This document shows, in pieces, positions 7,186 through 15,833 of a DNA stretch of 35,765 nucleotides. A model generated the notes under the pieces. The model saw only the letters and a program-made list of their open reading frames with translations. It searched no databases and was not told the origin of the DNA. The DNA comes from Paludibacteraceae bacterium (GTDB lineage: Bacteria; Bacteroidota; Bacteroidia; Bacteroidales; Paludibacteraceae): assembly GCA_018433525.1 (NCBI GenBank), contig JAHDRA010000116.1, positions 1 through 35,765 on the forward strand, given 5' to 3'. How positions within the stretch are numbered: position 1 is the first letter of the stretch; every line of letters begins with the position of its first letter. A program made the position numbers and the translations under genes.

Positions 7186-7932
7186 CTATTTGTTCCATAT
7201 TTCCCATGCAGCTTCTGCTTGTCCACTCAACATGGTTTCGCCATTGATTATGGTTGCTCCTTGTTCTTCCCCTTTTTTCAAGAATAAAGTTTTAGGTGGG
7301 TTGTAAACAACATCAAACAATATATGTTGTGGCGTAAGATGTTCATAAGGGATGTCGGGGCATGAGCAAAGGTTAGGATAGGTTCCAAGTGGTGTGGCAT
7401 TAATAATTAATTTATGCTCACGCATCAACTCTTCGTTTAAATCATTGTAGGTTATTTTATTGATGCCTGGCTTTCGTGAAACATGAGTAACTTTAATATT
7501 ATGAGCTGCAAGAACAAAAGAAATCGCTTTGGCTGCTCCTCCGGTTCCGAGTAGCAATGCTTTGTCATGAAAAGTTTTCAAAAAAGGAATTATGGCCTTT
7601 TCAAAACCAATAATATCCGAATTATAGCCTTTGAGCCACAAATGATTGTTTTTCCTTAAAAACTTAATGACATTTACTGCCCTTATCTTTTCAGCCACTT
7701 CGTCCAATTCATTTAGAAAAGGAATAACGCTTTCCTTATATGGAATGGTTACATTCAAGCCGCAAAGGCCAGGCATTTTGACCAGTTCAGGGAAATCATC
7801 TATGCGTTGAAGTTCATATAAATCGTATCGAGCATCAATTCCTTCCCTCCTAAATTTTTCTGCAAAATAACGTTTTGAAAAAGAGTGTTTTAGCGGATAA
7901 CCAATCAACCCATACAGTCTCATTTTCATCAA
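7186..7932 (-). CDS. aroE: Shikimate dehydrogenase
   Basis: A 248-residue shikimate 5-dehydrogenase, which reduces 3-dehydroshikimate with NADPH in the pathway to chorismate and aromatic amino acids. GYPLKHSFSKRYF contains the SxS shikimate-binding pair, NVTIPYKESVI the catalytic lysine, GYNSDIIG the catalytic aspartate (usually GxNTD, here NSD), LLGTGGAAKAI the NADP Rossmann loop, and INGETMLSGQAEAAWEIW the C-terminal glutamine-containing motif. The length is at the short end, as is usual for Bacteroidota AroE. It is downstream of the TPR gene on the same strand with a 92-bp gap. Confidence 0.95.
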   Translation of the reverse strand: MMKMRLYGLIGYPLKHSFSKRYFAEKFRREGIDARYDLYELQRIDDFPELVKMPGLCGLNVTIPYKESVIPFLNELDEVAEKIRAVNVIKFLRKNNHLWLKGYNSDIIGFEKAIIPFLKTFHDKALLLGTGGAAKAISFVLAAHNIKVTHVSRKPGINKITYNDLNEELMREHKLIINATPLGTYPNLCSCPDIPYEHLTPQHILFDVVYNPPKTLFLKKGEEQGATIINGETMLSGQAEAAWEIWNK

Positions 7933-8024
7933 AATTTATTTCTTAAGTATAAGGTAGCCACCGGCATAAAAAAAAATTACAATACGCGGTAAAAAAATTT
8001 TTGAATAACTGCATCTATAGGAAA

Positions 8025-9392
8025 TTAATGGATCGTCTCGATAGCTTCGGGACAAATTTCCAAAAACAGATTTAGCACATCTTCATTATCCTCTATTCCT
8101 TTTTTCAAGTAACGATAAGCTTCGGTCTTATTCCCCAATTTATAATAAGTGGCAGCAATAAAAACATTGACAATTTCCAATGAATTGCTCATTGCCTCAA
8201 CAGCCAGATAAAAATTTAATGCAGTCTCGTAATCTCCCTTTTCCAAATAAATATTTGCTACAGCCATTATAACTTCAGGCTGCTCACTATCGAGTTGAAG
8301 TGCAAGCAAATAAGACTTTAATGCAATATCCAGATTATCGATGGCTAAATAAGCTTCAGCCAGATAAACCCAAGCATCGGCCAATGAATCATTAAGTTCT
8401 ATGGCACGTGAAAGATATTCAATGCTTGCTGAGAATTTTTCTTGTTCCAATAAACAAGATCCAATGGAAATAAGCAGGTCGGTGTTATCCGGATCTTGTT
8501 CAAGTAAATATTTATAATAATCTACAGCTTTGTCGTACTGCTCAAGTTTTTCATAACATTCGGCAATATAGAGGCTAGTCGAAGCTGGGTCATCGGTCAT
8601 GGCAGCATAATGGGCATAATATTCAATGGCAGTATAAAACTCTTCGAGCTGATAATGAACATGTGCCTTTTGCAGATGGGCCAGACTGTCATTGGGATCA
8701 ATAGCCAGCACAAAATCATAAGCTTCTAAAGCCTTAGGAAATTCCTGCAAATTGAAATAAATTTGTCCTATATTAAACCAAGCTTCTCCGGAAAAAGCAT
8801 CCAAATCAAGAATACGGTTATAAATTTCAATAGCTTTTTCTTTTTCTTCCATCTGTTCAAAACTAAAAGCTAATTCAAAAAGTAAATCGATATTCTTTGG
8901 ATTAATTTGAAAGCCTTTCAATAAAAATTCCGAAGCTTTCTCAAATTTATTGTTCTCGAGATAAATATAAGCTATATCGAGAAAGATATTATCCAAATCG
9001 GCTGTTTTTTCTGTTGTCAAGCCTTTTATCAATTTATCAGCTTCAGCATGACGACCCATGCGAACAAGGGCTTCAATTTTCAACAATAAGGTTTCGTAAT
9101 CGCTTTCGGTAAAAGATGAAAGCAATTGATAAGCTTTTTTTACTTCATCAACAGCCAAATATATTTTTGCCCGTTTAGCTTTGAGTGCTGTACTGCCCGG
9201 GTGTAATTTCATGCCAAAATCAATAGCCCTGGAAGAATCTTTGGTTCTTCCTCTCAGCAAATAGTATTCCGCAATATTTTCAAATTCTTCCACATCGAAG
9301 TATCCATTTGCATTGCCCGAAAGGTACTGCTCATACCTGTGAACAAGGTCTTTGAACTCATCATCTCCGGGAAGCAATAACTTTTTGCCCAT
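8025..9392 (-). CDS. Tetratricopeptide repeat protein, cytoplasmic
   Basis: A 455-residue protein built almost wholly of TPR units. Clear repeats include AWFNIGQIYFNLQEFPKALE, ADAWVYLAEAYLAIDNLDIA and PEVIMAVANIYLEKGDYETA, with the W/L-G/A-Y-A-P pattern at the normal 34-residue period; about eleven units fit. There is no signal peptide and no catalytic domain, so it is a scaffold for protein-protein contacts. The ATG at 9392 (MGKKLLLPGDDE) is chosen; the frame extends to a TTG at 9434, which would add an unlikely 14-residue leader. Homologues are widespread in Bacteroidota with no assigned role that I know of. Confidence 0.88.
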   Translation of the reverse strand: MGKKLLLPGDDEFKDLVHRYEQYLSGNANGYFDVEEFENIAEYYLLRGRTKDSSRAIDFGMKLHPGSTALKAKRAKIYLAVDEVKKAYQLLSSFTESDYETLLLKIEALVRMGRHAEADKLIKGLTTEKTADLDNIFLDIAYIYLENNKFEKASEFLLKGFQINPKNIDLLFELAFSFEQMEEKEKAIEIYNRILDLDAFSGEAWFNIGQIYFNLQEFPKALEAYDFVLAIDPNDSLAHLQKAHVHYQLEEFYTAIEYYAHYAAMTDDPASTSLYIAECYEKLEQYDKAVDYYKYLLEQDPDNTDLLISIGSCLLEQEKFSASIEYLSRAIELNDSLADAWVYLAEAYLAIDNLDIALKSYLLALQLDSEQPEVIMAVANIYLEKGDYETALNFYLAVEAMSNSLEIVNVFIAATYYKLGNKTEAYRYLKKGIEDNEDVLNLFLEICPEAIETIH

Positions 9393-9411
9393 ATACGTAT
9401 TAATTTTTTTG

Positions 9412-9419
9412 CAAAAATA
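9412..9419 (-). promoter_or_regulatory. Putative -7 box for the TPR gene
   Basis: The minus strand reads TATTTTTG, an exact TAnnTTTG, 20 bp upstream of the ATG at 9392. No matching -33 element is seen at 19-21 bp. Confidence 0.3.
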
Positions 9420-9524
9420 ACATTTTAAATTCAATAAATAAACGAGTTAAGACAAAGTTATAAACAACTTTTTCAATTACAAATACCAGAAATACTATGG
9501 TCAACGTTTTATAAATTATCAAAT

Positions 9525-9583
9525 GGCATGTTTATTGTACGACATGCCTACAATTTTCAACTGTAATCTTTAATTTTAAAGAT
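9525..9583. repeat. Two inverted repeats upstream of the Nudix gene
   Basis: GGCATGT (9525-9531) and ACATGCC (9542-9548) form a 7-bp inverted repeat with a 10-nt spacer. Nearer the start, ATCTTTAATTTTAAAGAT (9566-9583) is an 8-bp perfect inverted repeat with a 2-nt centre, ending 9 bp before the ATG at 9593. Both lie between divergent genes and could be operator sites. Confidence 0.5.
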
Positions 9584-9592
9584 ATTCTTTAA

Positions 9593-10168
9593 ATGAAAAA
9601 AACATATCAAGGGAAAGAACAAGTAATGGATTTTTTTTCGAAATTTTCTTTTTGTCCTTCCTGTGGTTCTGCAGATTTTGAGATAAACAACGAAAAATCA
9701 AAACGTTGTAAGGCTTGTGGTTTTGTTTATTACCTGAATGCATCAGCAGCAGTGGCTGCTTTTATTTTAAACGAAAAAAAAGAGTTGCTCGTTTGTCGTC
9801 GAAAAAAAGATCCCGCCAAAGGAACACTGGATTTACCCGGAGGCTTTGTAGACAATTATGAAACAGCAGAAGAAGCATTGAAAAGGGAAATCATGGAAGA
9901 ATTACAGCTTGAAGTTGAAAATCCAACTTACCTTTTCTCCTTACCTAACGAATACGAATACAGCAATTTGCTTATTCCTACGCTCGATTTGTTTTTTCTC
10001 TGTCAAATAAAAAAAGACCTGATACCCATACCTTCGGATGATGTGGAAGACTGCTTTTATGTGCCTCTTGAAAAAATTCAACTTGAACTTTTTGGTTTAA
10101 AATCGGTTAAAAAAGCAGTTGAAATTTTTCTACGGGAACAAATTGGCAAAAAGTGTCAAAACATTTAA
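9593..10168 (+). CDS. Nudix hydrolase with N-terminal zinc ribbon
   Basis: A 191-residue protein with an N-terminal zinc ribbon (CPSC near residues 21-24, CKAC near 40-43) followed by a Nudix domain. The Nudix box runs GGFVDNYETAEEALKREI then MEELQLE; it fits G-x5-E-x7-REUxEE-x-G-U except that the last glycine is glutamine. The catalytic REUxEE acids are present, so it should hydrolyse a nucleoside diphosphate linked to another group, in the style of NADH pyrophosphatases, which share the ribbon. The ATG at 9593 is used; ATG 9626 would also keep both domains. It is 73 bp before the large TPR gene. Confidence 0.88.
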   Translation: MKKTYQGKEQVMDFFSKFSFCPSCGSADFEINNEKSKRCKACGFVYYLNASAAVAAFILNEKKELLVCRRKKDPAKGTLDLPGGFVDNYETAEEALKREIMEELQLEVENPTYLFSLPNEYEYSNLLIPTLDLFFLCQIKKDLIPIPSDDVEDCFYVPLEKIQLELFGLKSVKKAVEIFLREQIGKKCQNI

Positions 10169-10241
10169 TTTTGCAATAAATTTCCACATTTTGTCCTGCT
10201 TAATTATGCTCTTTTGTTTGTAAAAAATAAATTCTATAAAA

Positions 10242-13200
10242 ATGGCAAAAAAAAATATTCCTTTTTTAACTCTTATTCTTTTTCTTTGTTTAAGCAACTT
10301 ATTTCTTTCCGCACAACACACCTTATTTTTTGCCTCCGAAGATAAAGATTTCATTCAAGGGAAAGAACTTTATTTTCAACAAAAATACGCTGCCTCTTAC
10401 CGAAGTTTTGAACAGTTTTTAGAAAAAAAAACATTTCCCTCTGATGGACAGTTTCAGGAAGCCGAATATTTCCTGTCGGCCAATGCATACGAACTTAGAA
10501 AAGAAAACGCTCTTTCACTTTTACAGACTTTTCTCACCAAACATCCTTATACACCTTTTTCTGAGGAAATTTATTTTATGATTGGGGTACTTAACTGCGA
10601 ACAGAAAAACTACACAGTTGCCAGAGAAAATTTTTCTCAAGTAAACGAACAGGAGCTGTCTGAAAATAAAATTCCCGAATTCCTTTTTTACAAAGGCTAT
10701 ACCGCAATTCAAACACAACATTACGAAGAAGCCGGAAAAATCTTTTCTCGATTAAAACTTCAGAATTCTCCCTTTCGTGTGGATGCAACATATTACTATG
10801 CCTATTCGGAATATATGATGGGAAATTATCAAAAAGCCCTCCCCGATTTTTTAGCTATAGAAAATCATCCTGACTATCAAATTAGTGTTCCTTATTTTTT
10901 GGTACAAATTTATTATGTTGAAAAACAATACGCAAAATTGAAAGAAAAAGCTGACTTTCTACTTCAAAAATATCCCAACAATAATAACAATGCAGAAATT
11001 TTCCGAATACTTGGAGAATTGGCTTATGGCGAACAAAATTATGCACAAGCCATATCTTATTTCAAAAAGTATGAAAATCTGTCCCCTAAAGTTCTCAGAA
11101 ACGATGTTTATTTATTGGGATTGTCCTATTTTCAACTGAAAGATTATTCCAATGCCATCCAATATCTATCAAAAGTTACCACCGAACCTGATGAAATTTC
11201 CGAAAATGCCTATCTTCATCTGGGAACATCATATGTTTTCTTGAACGATAAAACCAATGCCCGCCTTTCTTTTGAAGCCGCTTTGCAAACGCACTTTAAT
11301 CCAACGGTTCGAGAAGAAGCTTTATTTAATTATGCTTTAACTTGTTATGAAACAACTTCAGCATTCGGGGAATCGGTTGCAGCTTTTACCCGTTTTCTCT
11401 CCGAGTTTCCAAACTCCAAATATGCTGACGAGGCTTATCAATATTTGACTTCCGTTTATCTAACTACAAAAAATTATGAACTGGCTTATCAATCTATTTT
11501 GAAAATAAAAAAATTAAATACATCTTTAACCGAGACCAAACAATATCTTCTCTATCAGATGGGCGTCAATGCCTTTGCTCAGAAGGATTATGGAAAAGCT
11601 ATCGAATATTTTTCTCTTGCCCATACATCTGCACCCAAAGGAAAATATTCAGCCGAATGCTTATTCTGGAGAGCCGAATGCTACTATCGCACCAACAATC
11701 CCGATCAAGCAATTGTAGATTTGGAAACATTCATTAAAAATCCCTTGTCCAGAAACAGCGAAAATTTAATATATGCCTATTATTCTTTGGGTTATGGATA
11801 TTTTGATCAGAAAAATTATATCAAGGCATTGGAATGGTTTTCCAAATATCTTGAAAATGAAAATTCAGAGAAATCAATGCTCTATGCTGATGCGTTAACT
11901 CGAGCAGGAGATTGTCATTTTTATGCCAGAAATTTTAAAAATGCACTTTCCTTTTATGAAAAAGCTGCTTTTACATCTCCCAATACAGCGGATTATTCTA
12001 TTTTTCAGTCAGCATACGTAGAAGGATTACAAAAAAATTATTTGAACAAAATTTATCGTCTCGAGCAATTGTTGTTGAAATATCCCGATTCAGAGTATGG
12101 CGATGATGCCCTCTATGAGATTGGTCGTTCTTATTTGATGCTTAAAAACGAAAAAATGGCTTTGTCTACTTATGAGCGATTAATGAATCAGTATCCTTCA
12201 TCTGTATTATCCAGAAAAGCAGCACTTGAAAGTGGTATGATTTATTTCAACCGACAAGATTTTGAAAATGCGATTGTTATTTTCAAGTATGTAGCGGAAA
12301 AATATCCCGACACCGAAGAATCATATATCGCTCTTAAAAGCATGGAAAGTGCGTATATAGAATTAAACGATGTGAATGGTTTTTTGCAATATACCAAAAA
12401 TTCGGGGCGTATAGTTCGTCCCTTATCGGTTATGCAAGAAGATTCCATTTCTTACATTGCAGCCGAAAAACAATACATAAATGGTAGATATACTGTTGCT
12501 ATTTCAGGTTTTGAAAATTATTTGAATAATTTTTGTCCCGGAGGCAGGTATTGTACCATTGCTCAATTTTATCTGGCTGACAGCTATTATCGTACACAGC
12601 AAAGAGATAAGGCTCTGAAAGCCTATGAAGTTGTACTGAAAACCAATGCTGCCGAATATGTTGAACAAGCTGCCCTGCATTGTGCAGAAATTACCTATGA
12701 CCGGAAAGACTATGCATCTGCCTTCAATTATTTCAAACAACTTAAACAAGTAGCTCAGAATTCGGCTAACAAACAGGCTGCTCATTTGGGAATGTTACGT
12801 TGTAGTTATTTTACTAATGATTATCAAAGTCTTATCGATATTGCCAATGTAATTTTGCAAGATCCATATTCGGAAGCTATTGTAAAGACCGAAGCAAGGT
12901 TTTACCGTGCTAAAGCATATCTTCTTCATCAACAGCTAAATGCAGCCATTGAAGACCTGAAAATTATTTCTGCTGATACCAAAACAGCTTTTGGAGCAGA
13001 ATCAAAATACTTGTTAGCTTCGGTATATTTTCAACAAGAAAAACTGACTGAAGCAGAAAATGAAATTTTGGATTTTGCAAAAAAAAATACGCCTCATCAA
13101 TTTTGGTTGGCTCGTAGTTTTGTACTGCTGGCAGACATATACATAAAAAAAGGGAATGATTTTCAAGCAAAACAATACCTTTTAAGCTTAAAAAGAAATT

Positions 13201-13286
13201 ATACCGTTCAGGATGAAATTCAGGGTTTGATTGATGAGCGATTGTCAGCTATTAGCCAAAGAGAAAAGAAAAATATTATTCATTGA
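10242..13286 (+). CDS. Large exported TPR protein
   Basis: A 1014-residue protein with a signal peptide (MAKKNIPFLTLILFLCLSNL, cleavage likely after LSAQ near 24) and TPR-like units over the whole mature part. Repeated patterns such as YAQAISYFKKYENLSPKV, YGKAIEYFSLAHTSAPKG and DDALYEIGRSYLMLKNEKMA show the Y-A-P periodicity, spaced more like the Bam/YbgF-type periplasmic TPRs (KYPDSEYGDDALY). It should lie in the periplasm. The beta-barrel gene follows 83 bp later, and I infer that the two act as a pair at the outer membrane. The gene has no catalytic domain. Its function is unknown to me; this pairing is recurrent in Bacteroidota. Confidence 0.85.
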   Translation: MAKKNIPFLTLILFLCLSNLFLSAQHTLFFASEDKDFIQGKELYFQQKYAASYRSFEQFLEKKTFPSDGQFQEAEYFLSANAYELRKENALSLLQTFLTKHPYTPFSEEIYFMIGVLNCEQKNYTVARENFSQVNEQELSENKIPEFLFYKGYTAIQTQHYEEAGKIFSRLKLQNSPFRVDATYYYAYSEYMMGNYQKALPDFLAIENHPDYQISVPYFLVQIYYVEKQYAKLKEKADFLLQKYPNNNNNAEIFRILGELAYGEQNYAQAISYFKKYENLSPKVLRNDVYLLGLSYFQLKDYSNAIQYLSKVTTEPDEISENAYLHLGTSYVFLNDKTNARLSFEAALQTHFNPTVREEALFNYALTCYETTSAFGESVAAFTRFLSEFPNSKYADEAYQYLTSVYLTTKNYELAYQSILKIKKLNTSLTETKQYLLYQMGVNAFAQKDYGKAIEYFSLAHTSAPKGKYSAECLFWRAECYYRTNNPDQAIVDLETFIKNPLSRNSENLIYAYYSLGYGYFDQKNYIKALEWFSKYLENENSEKSMLYADALTRAGDCHFYARNFKNALSFYEKAAFTSPNTADYSIFQSAYVEGLQKNYLNKIYRLEQLLLKYPDSEYGDDALYEIGRSYLMLKNEKMALSTYERLMNQYPSSVLSRKAALESGMIYFNRQDFENAIVIFKYVAEKYPDTEESYIALKSMESAYIELNDVNGFLQYTKNSGRIVRPLSVMQEDSISYIAAEKQYINGRYTVAISGFENYLNNFCPGGRYCTIAQFYLADSYYRTQQRDKALKAYEVVLKTNAAEYVEQAALHCAEITYDRKDYASAFNYFKQLKQVAQNSANKQAAHLGMLRCSYFTNDYQSLIDIANVILQDPYSEAIVKTEARFYRAKAYLLHQQLNAAIEDLKIISADTKTAFGAESKYLLASVYFQQEKLTEAENEILDFAKKNTPHQFWLARSFVLLADIYIKKGNDFQAKQYLLSLKRNYTVQDEIQGLIDERLSAISQREKKNIIH

Positions 13287-13369
13287 CATTTTAGGAATAA
13301 CTCTTTGATTGACAAAAATGTTTTTTTTTTAGACAAAATTGTATTTATTTTCACAAACCGTAAATTGAT

Positions 13370-15136
13370 ATGATAAACTTGAAGAAAAAATTAGTATTTT
13401 TATCTATATTCAGCTGTGTAAATTTTGCCATATCTTTGGCTCAGGATTCTGTTTTCACCCGAAACATTACAGTTGAAAGGGAATATCAACCTATACTAAA
13501 AAATACCGGAAAATTAAATGTTACACCCAAACTTATTGAACCCGAAGCAAAACCTCTACCGGCTCAATATACTGATCTTTTTATTCCCCTTTCCATTAAT
13601 AACAATATTCATCCGTTGTCGTCAACTGAGTTTTTTTTTAATAACAGGGTAGAACAAAACAATTTTTTACAGTTGGGATTGGGAAACTTCTATAATTCTT
13701 CCGCAAATTTTTTATATTCTTTACTTAATCGTCCCAATACAAAGCTCGACTTTTACATGAATCATATTGGAACTTTCGGCGACAAACTTCATTCAACAAC
13801 CAAATCGGGATTGGTTTTTGACCAACAATTGAAAAGCTTACATTTGTTTGCCGGAGTAGAAACTCAACATGAAAGATTGAAATTTTATGGCTTTAATTTT
13901 AACGATTCCGCCTCTGTTCAACTAAATGAATTAGCAAAAAATCATGGTTCATCCACCTATATTGAACGGCAATTTACCTCCATCACCCGTGCGCCTCATT
14001 CTTTTACCTTACAAGAATTGTCCGAAACTCCCGGTACGGAAACTTTCTGGCATCTCAATGCATTCGGAGGTTTGCAGTCATTACCTTTAACTTCCGATAT
14101 CAATTATTCTGCCAAATTGAATTATCATTTCTTTCAAAATAAATTTGGTATCAAAGAAAACCGAATACATCTTACAGGCAATGTTATTATGCCTTTTCAC
14201 GAAAACAATATTGGCTTGGATGTCCAACTTCATCAAATAAAATATACCGCTAATGAAGCTCCTCTATTCAACTTTTGGGATTATTATTCCGTTATTATGC
14301 TTAATCCCTTCTATTCCATAGAACAAACCAATTGGAAATTACGAATGGGACTGAAAGCCGCTTTTTCAATGAAACATGGGCGTTCTTTCAGTCCTGCAGC
14401 CGATATTGCTGCCGAGTGGAATGTTTTTCCTCAGTGGATGACTTTGTATGGTGGTCTTTCGGGCGATTATGAAATCAATAGCATGGACAGAATTTTTTCG
14501 GAAAATTGCTTCCTATTTTCCGACACACGAATAAAAGACACTTACACCCCTTTTCTCAGCTATGGAGGTGTCAAAATAAAACCTGCTAAAAATTTACTCG
14601 TCGATTTTTATGCCGATTATCGATTTACTGATCAGCAATATTTTTATGTAAACAAGGAATACATTACCGAAGAATTGAATGCTCCCGATTCGGTTTTATT
14701 TACCAATCGGTTCAATGTTGCTTACAGCGATGCCTATCATTTTAAAATTGGAGGCAGGGCGGCATACAATGACGAAAAGAACCGTTTTAACATGGAATTT
14801 CGAACCACTTATAATTGGTGGGATACAAAAGACACGGCATTGCCCTGGTTACAGCCGACATGGGAAACTGATTTGAGAGCCAATCTGGGAATAACTTCAA
14901 ATATCACAACATCCCTTTATTTCTTTTACAAAACCGGCAGATATGCTCAATTAGGCAATCGTTCAGTGAAAATGGACAACATAATGGACGTTAACTTGGG
15001 AATTTCCTATATTGTCAGCAAGTCGCTTTCAGTCTATTTACACTTGAATAATCTTCTGAACAACAAATATCAGTATTTTTATGGCTACGATGTTCAAGGA
15101 TTCAACCTCATGACGGGTGTAGCCTTTTCATTTTGA
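13370..15136 (+). CDS. Outer-membrane beta-barrel protein, TonB-receptor-like without plug
   Basis: A 588-residue protein with a signal peptide (cleavage likely after SLAQ near residue 25), a conserved-looking start of the mature chain (TRNITVEREYQPILKN), and then many amphipathic beta strands of alternating residues ending in GYDVQGFNLMTGVAFSF with a terminal phenylalanine, as in barrels inserted by BamA. The last strands (SLSVYLHLNNLLNNKYQYFYGY) resemble TonB-dependent receptors, but no plug domain or carboxypeptidase-like domain is seen and the protein is shorter than usual. It therefore probably is not a TonB transporter. It is paired with the upstream periplasmic TPR protein; a joint role in outer-membrane assembly or secretion is inference. 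Confidence 0.8.
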   Translation: MINLKKKLVFLSIFSCVNFAISLAQDSVFTRNITVEREYQPILKNTGKLNVTPKLIEPEAKPLPAQYTDLFIPLSINNNIHPLSSTEFFFNNRVEQNNFLQLGLGNFYNSSANFLYSLLNRPNTKLDFYMNHIGTFGDKLHSTTKSGLVFDQQLKSLHLFAGVETQHERLKFYGFNFNDSASVQLNELAKNHGSSTYIERQFTSITRAPHSFTLQELSETPGTETFWHLNAFGGLQSLPLTSDINYSAKLNYHFFQNKFGIKENRIHLTGNVIMPFHENNIGLDVQLHQIKYTANEAPLFNFWDYYSVIMLNPFYSIEQTNWKLRMGLKAAFSMKHGRSFSPAADIAAEWNVFPQWMTLYGGLSGDYEINSMDRIFSENCFLFSDTRIKDTYTPFLSYGGVKIKPAKNLLVDFYADYRFTDQQYFYVNKEYITEELNAPDSVLFTNRFNVAYSDAYHFKIGGRAAYNDEKNRFNMEFRTTYNWWDTKDTALPWLQPTWETDLRANLGITSNITTSLYFFYKTGRYAQLGNRSVKMDNIMDVNLGISYIVSKSLSVYLHLNNLLNNKYQYFYGYDVQGFNLMTGVAFSF

Positions 15137-15144
15137 CGATTTTT

Positions 15145-15183
15145 CGGAAAATGGCTTGATTTGTTGAAAAAAATTTTTTTCCG
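15145..15183 (+). terminator. Weak hairpin after the barrel gene
   Basis: CGGAAAA (15145-15151) can pair with TTTTCCG (15177-15183) around a 25-nt loop that includes an A7T7 palindrome (15167-15180). T-rich sequence follows, but it runs into the rimM start at 15205. It may reduce read-through into rimM. The support is weak. Confidence 0.3.
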
Positions 15184-15204
15184 GATTTTTAAAATTTTTC
15201 TGAG

Positions 15205-15726
15205 ATGATTTCTTTTACAGAAGTTATACCCATAGGACAAATAATTAAATTACACGGAATTAACGGGGAAATGGCTTTCATGTCCAATTACGAAGGATTG
15301 GATTTTGATAATATCCCATTTTTGATTTTCGATATGCATGGCATCCTTGTTCCATTTTATTTGAAAGAATGGCGTTTCAATTCTGAAAATAGCGGCTTTT
15401 TAAAAATTGAAGATGTTAACAATGAAAAAAAAGCAAAAAATTTTTTAGGATTGACTATTTATTTGCATAAAAAATTTTTGAATATCTTGGAAAGTGATGT
15501 TGATATGGATAACAATACATTTATCGAATTTCGAATATTCGATAAAGACAATAATTTCATCGGTATCGTTACAGATATCGATACCAGTACACAAAACGTC
15601 CTTTTTATAGTTGACAATGGCGAAAAGCAGATACTGATTCCAGCTTGCCAAGATTACATTCTACAAATTGATGAAATGAAAAAAATTATTTACATGGATT
15701 TGCCCGAAGGATTATTGGAGCTGTAG
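15205..15726 (+). CDS. rimM: Ribosome maturation factor RimM
   Basis: A 173-residue RimM, the 16S rRNA processing factor that binds protein S19 and helps mature the head of the 30S subunit. The N-terminal barrel begins with VIPIGQIIKLHGINGEMAF, matching the family's G-x-I-x-x-x-HGxxGE. The C-terminal PRC-barrel half contains GIVTDIDTSTQNVLFIV, EKQILIPACQDYI and YMDLPEGLLEL, the last being the family's closing motif. The usual partner trmD is not adjacent, which is common in this phylum. It follows the barrel gene by 68 bp and converges with the ABC transporter genes. Confidence 0.93.
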   Translation: MISFTEVIPIGQIIKLHGINGEMAFMSNYEGLDFDNIPFLIFDMHGILVPFYLKEWRFNSENSGFLKIEDVNNEKKAKNFLGLTIYLHKKFLNILESDVDMDNNTFIEFRIFDKDNNFIGIVTDIDTSTQNVLFIVDNGEKQILIPACQDYILQIDEMKKIIYMDLPEGLLEL

Positions 15727-15833
15727 CAATTATTTACATCAGTCAAATCAACGTAAATTTAACAACTATCCCAACAAAATTGTTGCTTTTGTTTAATTTC
15801 CAAATTCGATGTTTTCAGCAGATATCCATCGTT

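Noticed and set aside
13287..13369. E. coli-like promoter (TTGACA) before the barrel gene
   Set aside because: The phylum does not use the E. coli -35/-10 elements, and no TAnnTTTG is present at a suitable distance.
15767..15833. Terminator between rimM and the ABC transporter gene
   Set aside because: Only very short stems (CAACA/TGTTG at 15772-15785 and CGATG/CATCG nearby) are present, without a proper U-tract, so I did not list one.
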